Below are positions 49,948 through 59,678 of a stretch of 64,000 nucleotides of DNA, piece after piece. Made by a program: the position numbers and the translations under genes. The notes under the pieces are model-generated. The model had not been told where the DNA came from and ran no database searches. It saw nothing but the letters and a program-made list of their open reading frames with translations. The stretch spans positions 1-64,000 of the forward strand of contig NZ_JAAILA010000007.1 in assembly GCF_010974825.1 (NCBI RefSeq), read 5' to 3'. This DNA comes from Aeromonas rivipollensis. GTDB lineage: Bacteria; Pseudomonadota; Gammaproteobacteria; Enterobacterales; Aeromonadaceae. The stretch's first letter is position 1. The number at the start of each line of letters is the position of its first letter.

Positions 49948-51510
49948 TCATTGCTGGCCCGATTTCAGGTGTCTTGGCCTGACCCCCAGCACCAACAGGA
50001 CTATTCCATACAAGGCGCCCCCCAGGCAGAGCAGCAAGGTCAGCTCCAGACTGGCTTTGCCCATGCTCCAGTCCCCCCACTGGGCGAGATCCGGTGACAG
50101 ATAGCCAAGCACGCCCCCCATCAGCACAGTCGCCACCAGCAGCTTGAGGCAGAACACGCCCGTGTTGCGGGAAGGGCGATAGACCGCCTGCTGATACAAC
50201 CCCTTGAACAGCAGGGCCGCATTCAGGGTGCCGGAGCAGGCGGTGGCGAGCGCCAGCCCCACATAGCCAAGCGGATAGATGAAGATGAGGTTGCACACCA
50301 TGTTGGCCACCATGGCCATGATGCCGATCCGTACCGGGGTCCTGGTGTCCTGGCGGGCATAGTAGCCGGGGGCCAGCACCTTGATCAGCATCAGGGAGAG
50401 CAGCCCTGTGGTGGATGCCAGCAGGCTGGCGCTGGACATTGCCACCTCGTGCATGCCGAACTCACCGCGCATGAAGAGCACCCGCAGTATGGGCTCGCGC
50501 AATACGGCAATCCCCACCATGGCGGGCAGGCCGAGCAGCATCACCATGCGCACCCCCCAGTCCATGGTACGGGAGAAGTCGGCCGGATCCGCATCCACAT
50601 GCTTCTTGGCCAGCGCCGGCAGGATCACTGTGCTGATGGCGACCGCGAACAGGCCGAGGGGGAACTCCAGCAGGCGATCCGAGTAGTAGAGATAGCTGAT
50701 GGCACCGGTCGCCAGGAAGGAGGCCAGCATGGTGTTGATCAGCAGATTGATCTGGCTGACCGAGACGCCGAACAGCGCCGGTATCATCAGGGTGCGGATC
50801 TTCACCACACCAGGATGGTGCCAACCCCACTTGGGCCACACCAGCATGTTGATCTGGCGCAGGAAGGGGTACTGGAACAGAAACTGCACCAAGCCGCCGA
50901 GGAAGACGCCGATCGCCAGCGCGATCTCGGGCCGCTCCAGCAACGGGGCTATCCACCAGGCCGCCGCTATCATGGTGAGGTTGAGGAACACCGGCGTGAA
51001 GGAGGAGACGGCGAAGCGACCAAAGGTGTTGAGAATAGCCCCGGCCATGGCGGTGAAGGTGATGAACCAGAGATAGGGGAAGGTAATCTTGAGCATCAGG
51101 CTGGCCAGCTCGAACTTCTCGGCCGCCGGGCCGCCGTGCAGCCAGTCCCAGAACCACCCCCAGCCAAACAGGGCCGTCAGCACCCCCGAGCCCAGCACAC
51201 CGAGCAGGGTGACTATGGTGACTATGCCCCCAAGGGTGCCCGCCACCGCGGCCAGCAGTTCACGCACGGCCTGCTCGTCACCGTTTTTCTTGTACTCCGT
51301 CATCACCGGCACGAAGGCCTGGTTGAAAGCCCCTTCGGCGAACAGCCGGCGCAAGAAGTTGGGAATGCGGTTGGCGAAGAAGAAGACGTCTGCGGCCACC
51401 CCGGCACCGAGCAGATTGGCGATGACCACATCGCGCACCAAGCCCATCACACGGGACACCAGCGTCATTGCGGACACTATCATGCCGGATTTGATCAATT
51501 TCTTACTCAA
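49948..51510 (-). CDS. murJ: Lipid II flippase MurJ
   Basis: Essential MOP-superfamily exporter that flips lipid II to the periplasmic face. The 520 aa product (E. coli MurJ 511) has 14 predicted helices. Typical segments are SRVMGLVRDVVIANLLGAG, RIPNFLRRLFAEGAFNQAF and the central FGVSVSQINLLINTMLASFL. It is divergent from rpsT and probably co-transcribed with ribF, from which it is separated by 120 bases holding a copy of its own 3' end. Confidence 0.96.
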   Translation of the reverse strand: MSKKLIKSGMIVSAMTLVSRVMGLVRDVVIANLLGAGVAADVFFFANRIPNFLRRLFAEGAFNQAFVPVMTEYKKNGDEQAVRELLAAVAGTLGGIVTIVTLLGVLGSGVLTALFGWGWFWDWLHGGPAAEKFELASLMLKITFPYLWFITFTAMAGAILNTFGRFAVSSFTPVFLNLTMIAAAWWIAPLLERPEIALAIGVFLGGLVQFLFQYPFLRQINMLVWPKWGWHHPGVVKIRTLMIPALFGVSVSQINLLINTMLASFLATGAISYLYYSDRLLEFPLGLFAVAISTVILPALAKKHVDADPADFSRTMDWGVRMVMLLGLPAMVGIAVLREPILRVLFMRGEFGMHEVAMSSASLLASTTGLLSLMLIKVLAPGYYARQDTRTPVRIGIMAMVANMVCNLIFIYPLGYVGLALATACSGTLNAALLFKGLYQQAVYRPSRNTGVFCLKLLVATVLMGGVLGYLSPDLAQWGDWSMGKASLELTLLLCLGGALYGIVLLVLGVRPRHLKSGQQ

Positions 51511-51624
51511 GACGAGGCCTCTGGAACTGTCAGAATGGAAAGAATGCTGCTAGAATCGGCCGACAGTTTAACCGCCTCCCAACTGACACACCACCGGGGG
51601 GCGGTGTTTATTTGCACAAATCAT

Positions 51625-51653
51625 TTGACAATATGTGGTTGAGAAGGCATATT
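51625..51653 (+). promoter_or_regulatory. Sigma-70 promoter of rpsT
   Basis: A perfect TTGACA -35 (51625-51630) is followed after 17 bases by CATATT (51648-51653). It would start transcription about 40 bases before the rpsT start codon. Confidence 0.65.
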
Positions 51654-51701
51654 TCCGGGCCTTTTCAATACACTCGCTAAGACAGTTTTAGGAGTTTTAC
51701 C

Positions 51702-51965
51702 TTGGCTAATATCAAATCTGCTAAGAAGCGCGCGATTCAGTCAGAGAAACGTCGTCAACACAACGCCAGCCGTCGTTCAATGACCCGTACCTATCTGAAG
51801 AAAGTAATTGCTGCCATCGCTTCTGGCGACAAAGCTGCTGCCACTGCCGCTTTCGCTGTTGCTCAGCCGATCATGGATCGTATGGCGACCAAAGGCCTGA
51901 TCCACAAGAACAAAGCTGCTCGTCACAAGAGCCGCCTGTCTGCCCAGATCAAAGCTATGGCTTAA
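51702..51965 (+). CDS. rpsT: 30S ribosomal protein S20
   Basis: The 87 aa product [20 protein letters not shown] is canonical S20. The start codon is TTG after TAGGAGTTTTACC, as E. coli rpsT also uses a UUG start, where the weak start is part of autogenous control. It is a single-gene unit followed by a terminator. Confidence 0.98.
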   Translation: MANIKSAKKRAIQSEKRRQHNASRRSMTRTYLKKVIAAIASGDKAAATAAFAVAQPIMDRMATKGLIHKNKAARHKSRLSAQIKAMA

Positions 51966-51987
51966 TCAGCTTTGGCTGAACAAAGCT

Positions 51988-52016
51988 AAAAAACCGGCCT
52001 TAGTGCCGGTTTTTTA
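51988..52016. terminator. Bidirectional terminator of rpsT and the ArsR-type gene
   Basis: AACCGGC/GCCGGTT with a six-base loop has an A-run on the left and TTTTTT on the right. The right end runs up to the stop of the convergent ArsR-type gene. Confidence 0.9.
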
Positions 52017-52316
52017 TTTTGGTTCGCTGCAATACAGCCTGTGCAACAATCCAATCATCTCGCGTACCTCATGGCTGCGCAGCGAATAGTAGACCGTCTG
52101 GGCCTCTTTTCGCGTCGCCACCAGCTCATCGCGCCGCAGCACAGCAAGGTGTTGTGACAGGGCCGATTGACTCAGTCCAAGCACCTCGTTGAGTTCCCCC
52201 ACCGACAGCTCTCTCTCCAATAACTGGCACAGAATGAACAAGCGCCGTTCATTGGCCAGCGCCTTGAGCAGGGTGACCGCACGTCCGGCATTCGCCTCCA
52301 TCTCTTCCAACTGCAT
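52014..52316 (-). CDS. ArsR-family regulator, BigR/YgaV/HlyU-like
   Basis: A 100 aa winged-helix repressor. The DNA-recognition helix is in LSQSALSQHLAVLRRDELV. The ArsR metal-site ELCVCD is absent (it reads ERELSVGEL). Two cysteines remain, Cys30 (FILCQLL) and Cys96 (LYCSEPK), at the ends of helices that pack together in this subfamily. That pair matches thiol/persulfide-sensing members such as BigR and SqrR and the related HlyU. Its targets are unknown; no sulfide gene is adjacent. Confidence 0.85.
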   Translation of the reverse strand: MQLEEMEANAGRAVTLLKALANERRLFILCQLLERELSVGELNEVLGLSQSALSQHLAVLRRDELVATRKEAQTVYYSLRSHEVREMIGLLHRLYCSEPK

Positions 52317-52365
52317 CGCATTCCCTCCCCTGCAAGACAGGAATCATACCTCCTGCCCCGTCGAT

Positions 52366-53298
52366 TTAAAATGACAGGGTCGCCGGCTGAATGGTGGTGA
52401 AGTCCTCCTGACCGGCAAAGAGGAAGGAGAAATCACTCTCGCACACCCGCTTCACCGCCGGATGCTGGATCATCCGCTCGGCAAAGATGACGTAGTACTC
52501 CTCCATCAGATCCTGGGTCTCCCCGATCAGCATCACCTCCTCCCCCTCCAGGATCTCCTCCCGATAGATGGTCGGCGCCATGAAGATCCCCTGATTGAAG
52601 AAGCCAAATGCCTTCATCAGGGCCGCATCGTCGAATTCCCCCAGGATGCTGGGAGAGATGCCCTGCTGCTCGAACCATTGGGTCAGCTGGCGCCCCATGG
52701 CGGTACGACGACCAGGGATGAGCAGTTTGCGCTCCTCGAGACAGGCAGGAAAAGGCTTTTCGGGCAGCGGTGCCTTGCAGAAGAAGCTGACGCCGCAGCC
52801 CCCCAGCCGCTTGGAGAGCAGGCCGGCGTGCTGGCTGGAATCCACCGGGCAATCGGAGAGGATCATGTCGAGCTTGTGCTCGCTCAGTTGCTCCAGCAGC
52901 AGCTCGTGGGTCGACTCGAAACAGCGCAGGTGGATTGAGCCGTCGTTAGGGATGACGGAGAGCAGCACCCGGCTGGCGAGGCGCTTGGAGAGTGCATCGG
53001 CGATGCCGACGTCGAACAGGATCTGGCTCTCCTTGCGGTAGTTGACGATATCCAGCATCTCGTAGGAGAGGCTGAACATCTTGTCGGCATAGCGAAATAC
53101 CAGCTGGCCCAGTTCGGTGGCCTCGAGGGAACGACCCTTTCGAATCAATAGCTTGCCGCCGAGACGCTGCTCCAGCAATTTGATCTGACCGGTGACTGTC
53201 TGGGGAGTGAGGAAGAGGGCTTCCGCCGCCTGGGTGACGGAGCCCTTCTTCTGAGTCATCCAAAAATAGTAGAGATGGTTGTAATTAAGGTGTGACAT
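52366..53298 (-). CDS. nhaR: LysR-family activator NhaR
   Basis: Na+-responsive activator of nhaA in E. coli. The 310 aa product starts [20 protein letters not shown] and has the [24 protein letters not shown], followed by a substrate-binding domain. Its start lies inside the 3' end of the small secreted gene, so its translation may be coupled to it. The longer frame was rejected because it reads through that gene. Confidence 0.95.
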   Translation of the reverse strand: MSHLNYNHLYYFWMTQKKGSVTQAAEALFLTPQTVTGQIKLLEQRLGGKLLIRKGRSLEATELGQLVFRYADKMFSLSYEMLDIVNYRKESQILFDVGIADALSKRLASRVLLSVIPNDGSIHLRCFESTHELLLEQLSEHKLDMILSDCPVDSSQHAGLLSKRLGGCGVSFFCKAPLPEKPFPACLEERKLLIPGRRTAMGRQLTQWFEQQGISPSILGEFDDAALMKAFGFFNQGIFMAPTIYREEILEGEEVMLIGETQDLMEEYYVIFAERMIQHPAVKRVCESDFSFLFAGQEDFTTIQPATLSF

Positions 53299-53689
53299 CC
53301 GATGGGGTTCCCGCGCTGCGCGGGCTCCGGTAGCAGCTGAGTTCAACCGCCAGAATGTCATACATGTCGCTGATCGAGTCAACCTTGTTTGCGCCGAACT
53401 GCTCTTGCAGGGTCAGCTTGAGGCGGGCCGGATCCGGCATCCGCTCCCCGCAATAACGCTTGTTCGACTGCTTGACTCGCTCGCCGGCCCGGCTGCTGAG
53501 GGCCCGCTCGGTGAAGGTCTCACCGAATCGGGCCTTGGCCTGCTTGTCCCCCAGCATGAGGGCGCTGTCCACCACCCCATTGAGATAGGCCGAGCAACTG
53601 GCCGACATCGCATCCTGCTGGCACTCCGCCAGGCTATTCGCCCAGACTGCCGGGCTCGCCAGCATGACTAACCATCCGAGTCTTCTCAT
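53285..53689 (-). CDS. Small secreted four-cysteine protein between nhaA and nhaR
   Basis: A 134 aa protein with signal [17 protein letters not shown]. The mature part has four cysteines and the pattern [22 protein letters not shown], which recalls the C..YL.G..DA motif of Rap1a/Tai-type periplasmic immunity proteins; this is a weak resemblance. GGAGGGGTT precedes the ATG at 53689, which overlaps the nhaA stop (ATGA). The gene therefore belongs to nhaA-X-nhaR. Function unknown. Confidence 0.7.
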   Translation of the reverse strand: MRRLGWLVMLASPAVWANSLAECQQDAMSASCSAYLNGVVDSALMLGDKQAKARFGETFTERALSSRAGERVKQSNKRYCGERMPDPARLKLTLQEQFGANKVDSISDMYDILAVELSCYRSPRSAGTPSDVTP

Positions 53690-54876
53690 AACCCCTCCGT
53701 GCTTTGATTCGCCTCCCGATTGGGCAGCGATATCCGCAGGGCGATAAAACCGATCACGGCCGCCAGGGTGGATCCCACCAGGATCCCGAGGCGTGAGTAG
53801 CTGCCGTAGTCCAGTCCGCCATGCTCGAATGCCAGCGATGCGATGAACATCGACATGGTAAAGCCGATGCCACACAGGATGCTGACCGCAAAGATCTGCT
53901 TGAAGTTGACGCCGCTCGGCAGCTGGGCGATGCCGAGTTTCACCGACAGCCAGCTGATGGTGAAGATGCCGAGGGGTTTGCCGATGAAGAGCCCCAGTAT
54001 GATGCCCATGGGCACCGGGCTGAGCAGATCCGACAGCTGGATCCCGTCGAGGGAGACCCCGGCGTTGGCAAAGGCAAACAACGGCAGTATCAGGTACGCA
54101 CTCCAGGGGTGCAGCACATGCTCCAGATGCTTGAGCGGCGAGGCATAGCGCTTCCCGGAGATAGGGATCATGAAGCCAACGATGACGCCGGCCAGGGTCG
54201 CATGGACGCCGGACTTGAGCACTGCAACCCAGAGCACCAGACCCACCAGCATGTAGAGGCCGATCCTGTCCTCACCGCGGCGATTCATCCACAGCAGAGT
54301 GAGGGTCGCCACTATGCCGACCGCCAGTGCGGTCAGCGACAGCTGCTGGGTATAGAAGAGGGCGATGATGATGATGACCCCAAGGTCATCCATGATGGCC
54401 AGGGCCAGCAGGAATACCTTGAGGCTGGTCGGTACCCGCTTGCCAAGCAGCGCCATCACCCCGAGGGCGAAGGCGATGTCGGTTGCGGCCGGAATGGCCC
54501 AGCCGGCCCGGGTCACTTCGTCTTCGTAGTTGAAGAAGGCATAGATGAGCGCAGGGGCCAGCATGCCGCCCACGGCGGCGATGGCCGGGAAGGTGGCCTG
54601 CACCCGTGATGAGAGCGCCCCCTCCAGCATCTCACGCTTTACTTCCAGCCCGACCAGCAGGAAGAAGATCGCCATGAAGCCGTCGTTGATCCAGAGCAGC
54701 AGCGGCTTGTTGATGTCGAGGGCGGCAATGCGCACCTGTACCTGGGTATTGAGGAAACTCTGATAGTGCTCCGCCAGGGCAGAGTTGGCCAGACCGATGG
54801 CCACCAGGGCGGCCAGGATCAGAATTATTCCGGAGGCTGACTCCAGTTTGAGAAATCGCTTGAACACATCGCTCAT
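53686..54876 (-). CDS. nhaA: Na+/H+ antiporter NhaA
   Basis: Electrogenic antiporter for Na+ and pH homeostasis. The 396 aa product (E. coli 388) has about 12 helices. The ion-binding aspartate pair is in [17 protein letters not shown], and the helix IV/XI region [10 protein letters not shown] is conserved. The N-terminus [16 protein letters not shown] is typical. It heads the nhaA-secreted protein-nhaR unit. Confidence 0.97.
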   Translation of the reverse strand: MSDVFKRFLKLESASGIILILAALVAIGLANSALAEHYQSFLNTQVQVRIAALDINKPLLLWINDGFMAIFFLLVGLEVKREMLEGALSSRVQATFPAIAAVGGMLAPALIYAFFNYEDEVTRAGWAIPAATDIAFALGVMALLGKRVPTSLKVFLLALAIMDDLGVIIIIALFYTQQLSLTALAVGIVATLTLLWMNRRGEDRIGLYMLVGLVLWVAVLKSGVHATLAGVIVGFMIPISGKRYASPLKHLEHVLHPWSAYLILPLFAFANAGVSLDGIQLSDLLSPVPMGIILGLFIGKPLGIFTISWLSVKLGIAQLPSGVNFKQIFAVSILCGIGFTMSMFIASLAFEHGGLDYGSYSRLGILVGSTLAAVIGFIALRISLPNREANQSTEGL

Positions 54877-55069
54877 GGTCTAACTATCCATAAAATTGTA
54901 CTTTTTCAGTCTAGGGGCCGAGTGAGTTAATGAAAAATCGTTTCTAACTGCCAATAACAACGGAAAAACCGAAGGCAAAATGAATCATGCCTGCTATAAG
55001 CACGTTTTACCCCGCCTTCATGAGCCCACGGAGCATTCTTTTTTTTGCATATTTATTCTTTTCAGGCAT

Positions 55070-55095
55070 GAAAAAGGCGCCCGCAGGCGCCTTTC
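55070..55095 (-). terminator. Terminator of thyA
   Basis: On the minus strand AAGGCGCC/GGCGCCTT with a four-base loop is followed by TTTTT. It is about 77 bases after the thyA stop. The remaining spacer up to nhaA (54877-55069) is AT-rich and shows no gene. Confidence 0.88.
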
Positions 55096-55171
55096 GAACA
55101 GATGGAATAACGTAATACCGCCACGCGGGAGATCCCGCCGAGTGCCGCGCGCCATCACGGCGGATACGGGA

Positions 55172-55966
55172 TCAGATGGCGACAGGGGCCTTGATACCCG
55201 GATGGGGATCATAACCCTGGATCTCGAAGTCCTCGAACCTGTAGTCGAAGATGGAGTCCGGCTTGCGCTTGATCACCAGCTGCGGCAAGGGACGCGGCTC
55301 GCGGGAGAGCTGCAGCGCCGTTTGCTCCATGTGGTTGGAGTAGAGGTGCACGTCGCCACCGGTCCAGACGAAGTCCCCCACCGCCAGATCGCACTGCTGG
55401 GCCATCATGTGGGTCAGCAGGGCGTAGCTCGCGATGTTGAACGGCAGGCCGAGGAAGACGTCGCAACTGCGCTGATAGAGCTGGCAAGAGAGCTTGCCGT
55501 CTGCCACGTAGAACTGGAAGAAGGCGTGACAAGGGGCGAGCGCCATCTTGTCCAGCTCACCCACGTTCCAGGCGGAGACTATGATGCGACGCGAGTCCGG
55601 GTTGTGCTTGATGTCATCCACCGCCTTCTGGATCTGGTCGATGACGGCGCCATCGGCCGCCGGCCAGGAGCGCCACTGGGCACCGTAGACAGGGCCCAGA
55701 TCGCCGTGCTCGTCGGCCCACTCGTCCCAGATGCTGACGCCGTGCTCTTTCAGGTAGGCGGTGTTGGTGTCGCCATTGAGGAACCAGAGCAGCTCGTGAA
55801 TGATGGAGCGCAGGTGGCACTTCTTGGTGGTGACCAGCGGGAAGCCTTCCGCCAGATTGAAGCGCATCTGATGACCGAACAGGGAGACTGTCCCCGTGCC
55901 GGTGCGATCGGATTTGACGGTACCTTCATCCAGGATCTTCTGCATCAGGTCGAGATAGGCCCTCAT
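55172..55966 (-). CDS. thyA: Thymidylate synthase
   Basis: Methylates dUMP to dTMP using methylene-tetrahydrofolate. The 264 aa length equals E. coli ThyA. The catalytic cysteine is in [12 protein letters not shown], and [20 protein letters not shown] and GDVHLYSNH are the substrate and folate motifs. The start overlaps the lgt stop by ATGA, the same lgt-thyA coupling as in E. coli. Confidence 0.99.
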   Translation of the reverse strand: MRAYLDLMQKILDEGTVKSDRTGTGTVSLFGHQMRFNLAEGFPLVTTKKCHLRSIIHELLWFLNGDTNTAYLKEHGVSIWDEWADEHGDLGPVYGAQWRSWPAADGAVIDQIQKAVDDIKHNPDSRRIIVSAWNVGELDKMALAPCHAFFQFYVADGKLSCQLYQRSCDVFLGLPFNIASYALLTHMMAQQCDLAVGDFVWTGGDVHLYSNHMEQTALQLSREPRPLPQLVIKRKPDSIFDYRFEDFEIQGYDPHPGIKAPVAI

Positions 55967-56790
55967 TGCTTTGCCTCCTTCGCCGCGTTGCCGAACAACT
56001 GCGGACGCTTGTAGGCGACCCAGATCATCAGGGCGCCGATGATGATCATCGGAGTGGAGAGGATCTGGCCCATGCTGATCTCCTGGAAGTAGAGACCGAG
56101 CTGGCTGTCAGGCTGGCGTACGAACTCCACCAGGAAGCGGAACAGGCCGTAGAACAGCAGGAACATGCCGGAGATGGCGCCCCGTGGCGGGTTCTTGCGC
56201 CAGAACAGGTTCAGGATGATGAAGAGCACCACACCTTCCAGAGCGAACTGGTAGAGCTGGGAGGGGTGACGCGGCTCGGGGCCGGCCTCCGGGAAGATGA
56301 TGGCCCAGGGCACGTCTGTGACCCGGCCCCACAGCTCGCCGTTCATGAAGTTGCCGATGCGGCCGACACCGAGGCCGAACGGAATGAGCGGCGCCACGAA
56401 GTCAGCCACGGTGAAGAAGTGACGCTTGGTCTTGTGGGCAAACCAGATCATGGCGGTGATGACCCCGATCAGGCCGCCGTGGAACGACATGCCGCCGGTC
56501 CAGATCTTGAACAGGTAGGTGGGATCGGCCAGGAAGAGATCGAAGTTGTAGAACAGCACATAGCCGATACGACCACCCAGGATCACCCCGAGGAAGCCGT
56601 AGAACAGCAGGTCGGAGACCTCGTTGCGAGTCCAGCCACTGTTGGGCGCATCGGCGCGGCGGCCCGCAAGCCACATGGCAAAGGCAAAACCAAACAAATA
56701 CATGAGACCGTACCAGCGTACCGATAGTGGTCCCAAACTGAATGCTACGGGATCAATCTGCGAGAAAACCCAATATCCGTCGTGCTGCAT
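55963..56790 (-). CDS. lgt: Prolipoprotein diacylglyceryl transferase Lgt
   Basis: Inner-membrane enzyme that adds diacylglycerol to lipobox cysteines, the first step before LspA. The 275 aa product has seven predicted helices and the signature [13 protein letters not shown]. It starts [21 protein letters not shown]; an ATG 14 codons upstream is possible but extends past the family start. thyA is coupled downstream and ptsP lies 67 bases upstream. Confidence 0.96.
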   Translation of the reverse strand: MQHDGYWVFSQIDPVAFSLGPLSVRWYGLMYLFGFAFAMWLAGRRADAPNSGWTRNEVSDLLFYGFLGVILGGRIGYVLFYNFDLFLADPTYLFKIWTGGMSFHGGLIGVITAMIWFAHKTKRHFFTVADFVAPLIPFGLGVGRIGNFMNGELWGRVTDVPWAIIFPEAGPEPRHPSQLYQFALEGVVLFIILNLFWRKNPPRGAISGMFLLFYGLFRFLVEFVRQPDSQLGLYFQEISMGQILSTPMIIIGALMIWVAYKRPQLFGNAAKEAKQ

Positions 56791-56857
56791 GGCGCGGCCC
56801 CAGTCATAAGAAAAGCCGCATTCTCCGATCATTCGTCAGCAGGAACAAGACTGAATA

Positions 56858-59137
56858 TCAATCGGGCAACTTGGTCTTGTGGCCCGCGCGCAGCAAACCG
56901 CCCAGACCGTGCTCTTCCAGGTAGCGGGCAAACAGGCCACGGAGCACGTGGGGATTGTCGTGCTTGAGGCCATCTGCCATCAGCGCCTTCAGCTCGCCGA
57001 GATCGGATTGACGCAGCACGTACTTGATGCGGGATATGTTGTGGGTGTTCATGCTGAAACGGCGATAGCCCATGGCCAGCAGCAGCAGCACGCCGACCGG
57101 ATCCCCGGCCAGTTCGCCACAGACCGAGACCGGCTTCTGGTAGCGATGGGAGGCATCGACCAGCAGTTGCAGGGCGCGGATCACCGCGGGATGGAAGGCG
57201 TCATAGATGCTGGCGACCCGGGCGTTGTTGCGATCCACCGCCAGCAGATACTGGGTCAGGTCATTGCTGCCCACCGACCAGAAGTCGATGAGGGGGGCCA
57301 TCTCCGGCAGGATGTAGAGGGCGGAAGGCACCTCTATCATCACCCCCAGGCTGGGGTAGCGGATCACCGCATCGCGGCTCGCCGCCTCTTCCGACACTTC
57401 ACGCCAGGCCTGATCCAGCAGCCGGCGGGAAGCCTTGATTTCACTGACGCTGCTGATCATCGGCAGCATGATGGCCAGATTGTCCAGCCCTTCGCTGGCG
57501 CGCAGCATGGCCTTGAGCTGCACCAGGAACAACTCGGGGTGATCCAGGGTGAGCCGGATCCCCCGCCAGCCAAGGAAGGGATTTTCCTCCACTATGGGGA
57601 AATAGGGCAATTGCTTGTCCCCCCCCACGTCCAGAGTGCGCATGCAGACCGGGCGATCCCGATAAGTCTCCAGGATCCCGCGATAGCGCGCCGTCTGCTC
57701 CCATTCGGAGGGGAAGCTGTCCTGCAGCATGAAGGGGATCTCGGTGCGATAGAGCCCGACCCCGTCCGCCAGATGGTTGAGGGAGATCTCGGTGTCGGCA
57801 CTGAGGCCGGCGTTGAGCAGCAAAGAGACAGGAGTGCCGTCAGCCGTCTCCGAGGGTTGGTTGTCGACGCTGCGCACCAGGGTATCGAGCGCCCGCTCCT
57901 CGCTCAGCAGCTGCCGGTACTCGGTCAGGATCACCTGATTGGGTTCGATGAAGAGATCGCCGCTGTAACCATCGACAACCAGGGTGCGACCACCTATGTC
58001 ACCCAGGGGCAGATCCACCCCCATGATGGCCGCCACCCCCATGGCACGGGCCAGGATGGCGGCGTGGGAGTTGGTCCCCCCCTTGAGCGACACCACGCCG
58101 CTCAGGAATTCCCGCGGGATCTCGGCGAGTATGGTGGCGGTCACCTCGTCGGCGACCAGCACCACCGGCTCCCCTATGGTGAGCTGCTCGGGTTCGTCCT
58201 GCACCAGACGGCTGATGAGCCGCTGGGCTATGTCTTTCACATCGGTGGAGCGCTCCCGCAGGTAGGGATCCTTCATCCCCTTGAACTGCTCGATCAGCCG
58301 ATCGCTGATGATCTTGACCGCGGAGATGGCGGTCCAGTGCTCCTTGCCGACCTTGTTGCGGATGGGCTTGATGTAGCCGGGATCGTTCAGCAGGTGCAGA
58401 TAGATGTCGAAGATGGCGACCGAATCCTGGCTGTAGCTCTCGCGAAAGCGTAGCGCCAGGCTCTCCAGATCGTGGCGCACCTCTTCCACCGCAAGCTCCA
58501 GTCGGGCCAGCTGCTTGCCGTGGTCCTCGTCCTTGCGCGGGGTGATGCTGTTGAGCGCCTTGCGCGGGCGCCACACCCAGGCCTTGGCGATGGCGATGCC
58601 ACTGGCGCCGGCGATGCCGCGCAGCGGCTTGCTCCAGTCGGTCTTCTGCAACCAGCCCTTGGCCTGGGCTTGGGCGATGCGCGCCGCCAGCTGCGCCGCC
58701 AGGGTGACCATGAAGGACTCTTCCCCCTCATCGAACAGCCGGCTCTCTTTCTGCTGCACCACCAGAATGCCCACCACCTGACGCTGGTGCATGATGGGGG
58801 CGCCGAGGAAGGAGCGAAATGCCTCTTCCGCGACATCGGGCAGGAACTTGAAACTGGGGTGAGAAGGCGCATCGGCCAGGTTGATCAGCTCTTCCCGCTG
58901 ACCCACCAGACCGACTATGCCCTGCTCGAACGGCAAGGTGGCCTTGCCCACCGCCGACTCGGCCAGGCCATCGGTGGCCGCCAGTCGATAGCGGCGCATG
59001 TCGGGCTCGGCGACATAAACGGAGCAGCAGTCCACCGTCATGGCGAGCCGGGTCTGGCTCACCAATGCTTGCAAGGCCTGTTCGAGGGTGTTGGCCTCGG
59101 CCATGCTCTCGACGATGCGTCTGAGTTCCGTCAGCAA
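56858..59137 (-). CDS. ptsP: Phosphoenolpyruvate-protein phosphotransferase PtsP (EI-Ntr)
   Basis: First enzyme of the nitrogen PTS. The 759 aa product has an N-terminal GAF domain (about 1-165) followed by the EI phosphotransferase. The active-site histidine is in GGTNSHAAILARAMG and the PEP-binding arginines and cysteine in the C-terminal domain (VCGELAGDP). The start codon is TTG at 59137; it gives LTELRRIVE, matching the E. coli N-terminus, and GGAGCACAATTAG precedes it. It begins 13 bases after rppH. Confidence 0.96.
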   Translation of the reverse strand: MLTELRRIVESMAEANTLEQALQALVSQTRLAMTVDCCSVYVAEPDMRRYRLAATDGLAESAVGKATLPFEQGIVGLVGQREELINLADAPSHPSFKFLPDVAEEAFRSFLGAPIMHQRQVVGILVVQQKESRLFDEGEESFMVTLAAQLAARIAQAQAKGWLQKTDWSKPLRGIAGASGIAIAKAWVWRPRKALNSITPRKDEDHGKQLARLELAVEEVRHDLESLALRFRESYSQDSVAIFDIYLHLLNDPGYIKPIRNKVGKEHWTAISAVKIISDRLIEQFKGMKDPYLRERSTDVKDIAQRLISRLVQDEPEQLTIGEPVVLVADEVTATILAEIPREFLSGVVSLKGGTNSHAAILARAMGVAAIMGVDLPLGDIGGRTLVVDGYSGDLFIEPNQVILTEYRQLLSEERALDTLVRSVDNQPSETADGTPVSLLLNAGLSADTEISLNHLADGVGLYRTEIPFMLQDSFPSEWEQTARYRGILETYRDRPVCMRTLDVGGDKQLPYFPIVEENPFLGWRGIRLTLDHPELFLVQLKAMLRASEGLDNLAIMLPMISSVSEIKASRRLLDQAWREVSEEAASRDAVIRYPSLGVMIEVPSALYILPEMAPLIDFWSVGSNDLTQYLLAVDRNNARVASIYDAFHPAVIRALQLLVDASHRYQKPVSVCGELAGDPVGVLLLLAMGYRRFSMNTHNISRIKYVLRQSDLGELKALMADGLKHDNPHVLRGLFARYLEEHGLGGLLRAGHKTKLPD

Positions 59138-59150
59138 CTAATTGTGCTCC

Positions 59151-59678
59151 TTAGCGCGAGCGGTTGCGCCGCCCATCCTTTCGATTAACCTGCACCACCG
59201 GCACCGGCATGGCCAGCGGGGCAAACTCCTTCATCACCCGGCGGTAAACTTCCCGCTTGAAGGAGACGACCTGACGAACCGGGTACCAGAAGCTGACCCA
59301 ACGCCAATCATCAAATTCCGGGTGACCATGACAGCCGAACTGGATCCTGGACTCTCTGCCAGGATCGAGCTGCAACAAAAACCATTTCTGCTTCTGGCCA
59401 ATACAGACCGGTGAACTGTCCCAGCGAACGAGTCGTTTGGGTAAGCGATACTTCAGCCAGTTGCGACTGGTCGCCAGTATGGTCACATCCTCGGGCTTGA
59501 GGCCTATCTCCTCATACAGCTCACGATACATGGCCTGTTCCGGCGATTCACCATCATCAACTCCCCCCTGCGGAAACTGCCAGGAGTGCTGCCCATAGCG
59601 CTTAGCCCACAATACTTGCCCGTCACGGTTACAGATCACGATGCCGACATTGGGACGAAATCCGTCGCCATCTATCAC
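59151..59678 (-). CDS. rppH: RNA pyrophosphohydrolase RppH
   Basis: Nudix hydrolase that removes pyrophosphate from 5' triphosphate mRNAs and so triggers RNase E decay. The 175 aa product starts [20 protein letters not shown] and has a full Nudix box from [12 protein letters not shown] through RELYEEIGL. It precedes ptsP on the minus strand, the same order as in E. coli. The 733-base non-coding region upstream separates it from the divergent mutH. Confidence 0.97.
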   Translation of the reverse strand: MIDGDGFRPNVGIVICNRDGQVLWAKRYGQHSWQFPQGGVDDGESPEQAMYRELYEEIGLKPEDVTILATSRNWLKYRLPKRLVRWDSSPVCIGQKQKWFLLQLDPGRESRIQFGCHGHPEFDDWRWVSFWYPVRQVVSFKREVYRRVMKEFAPLAMPVPVVQVNRKDGRRNRSR

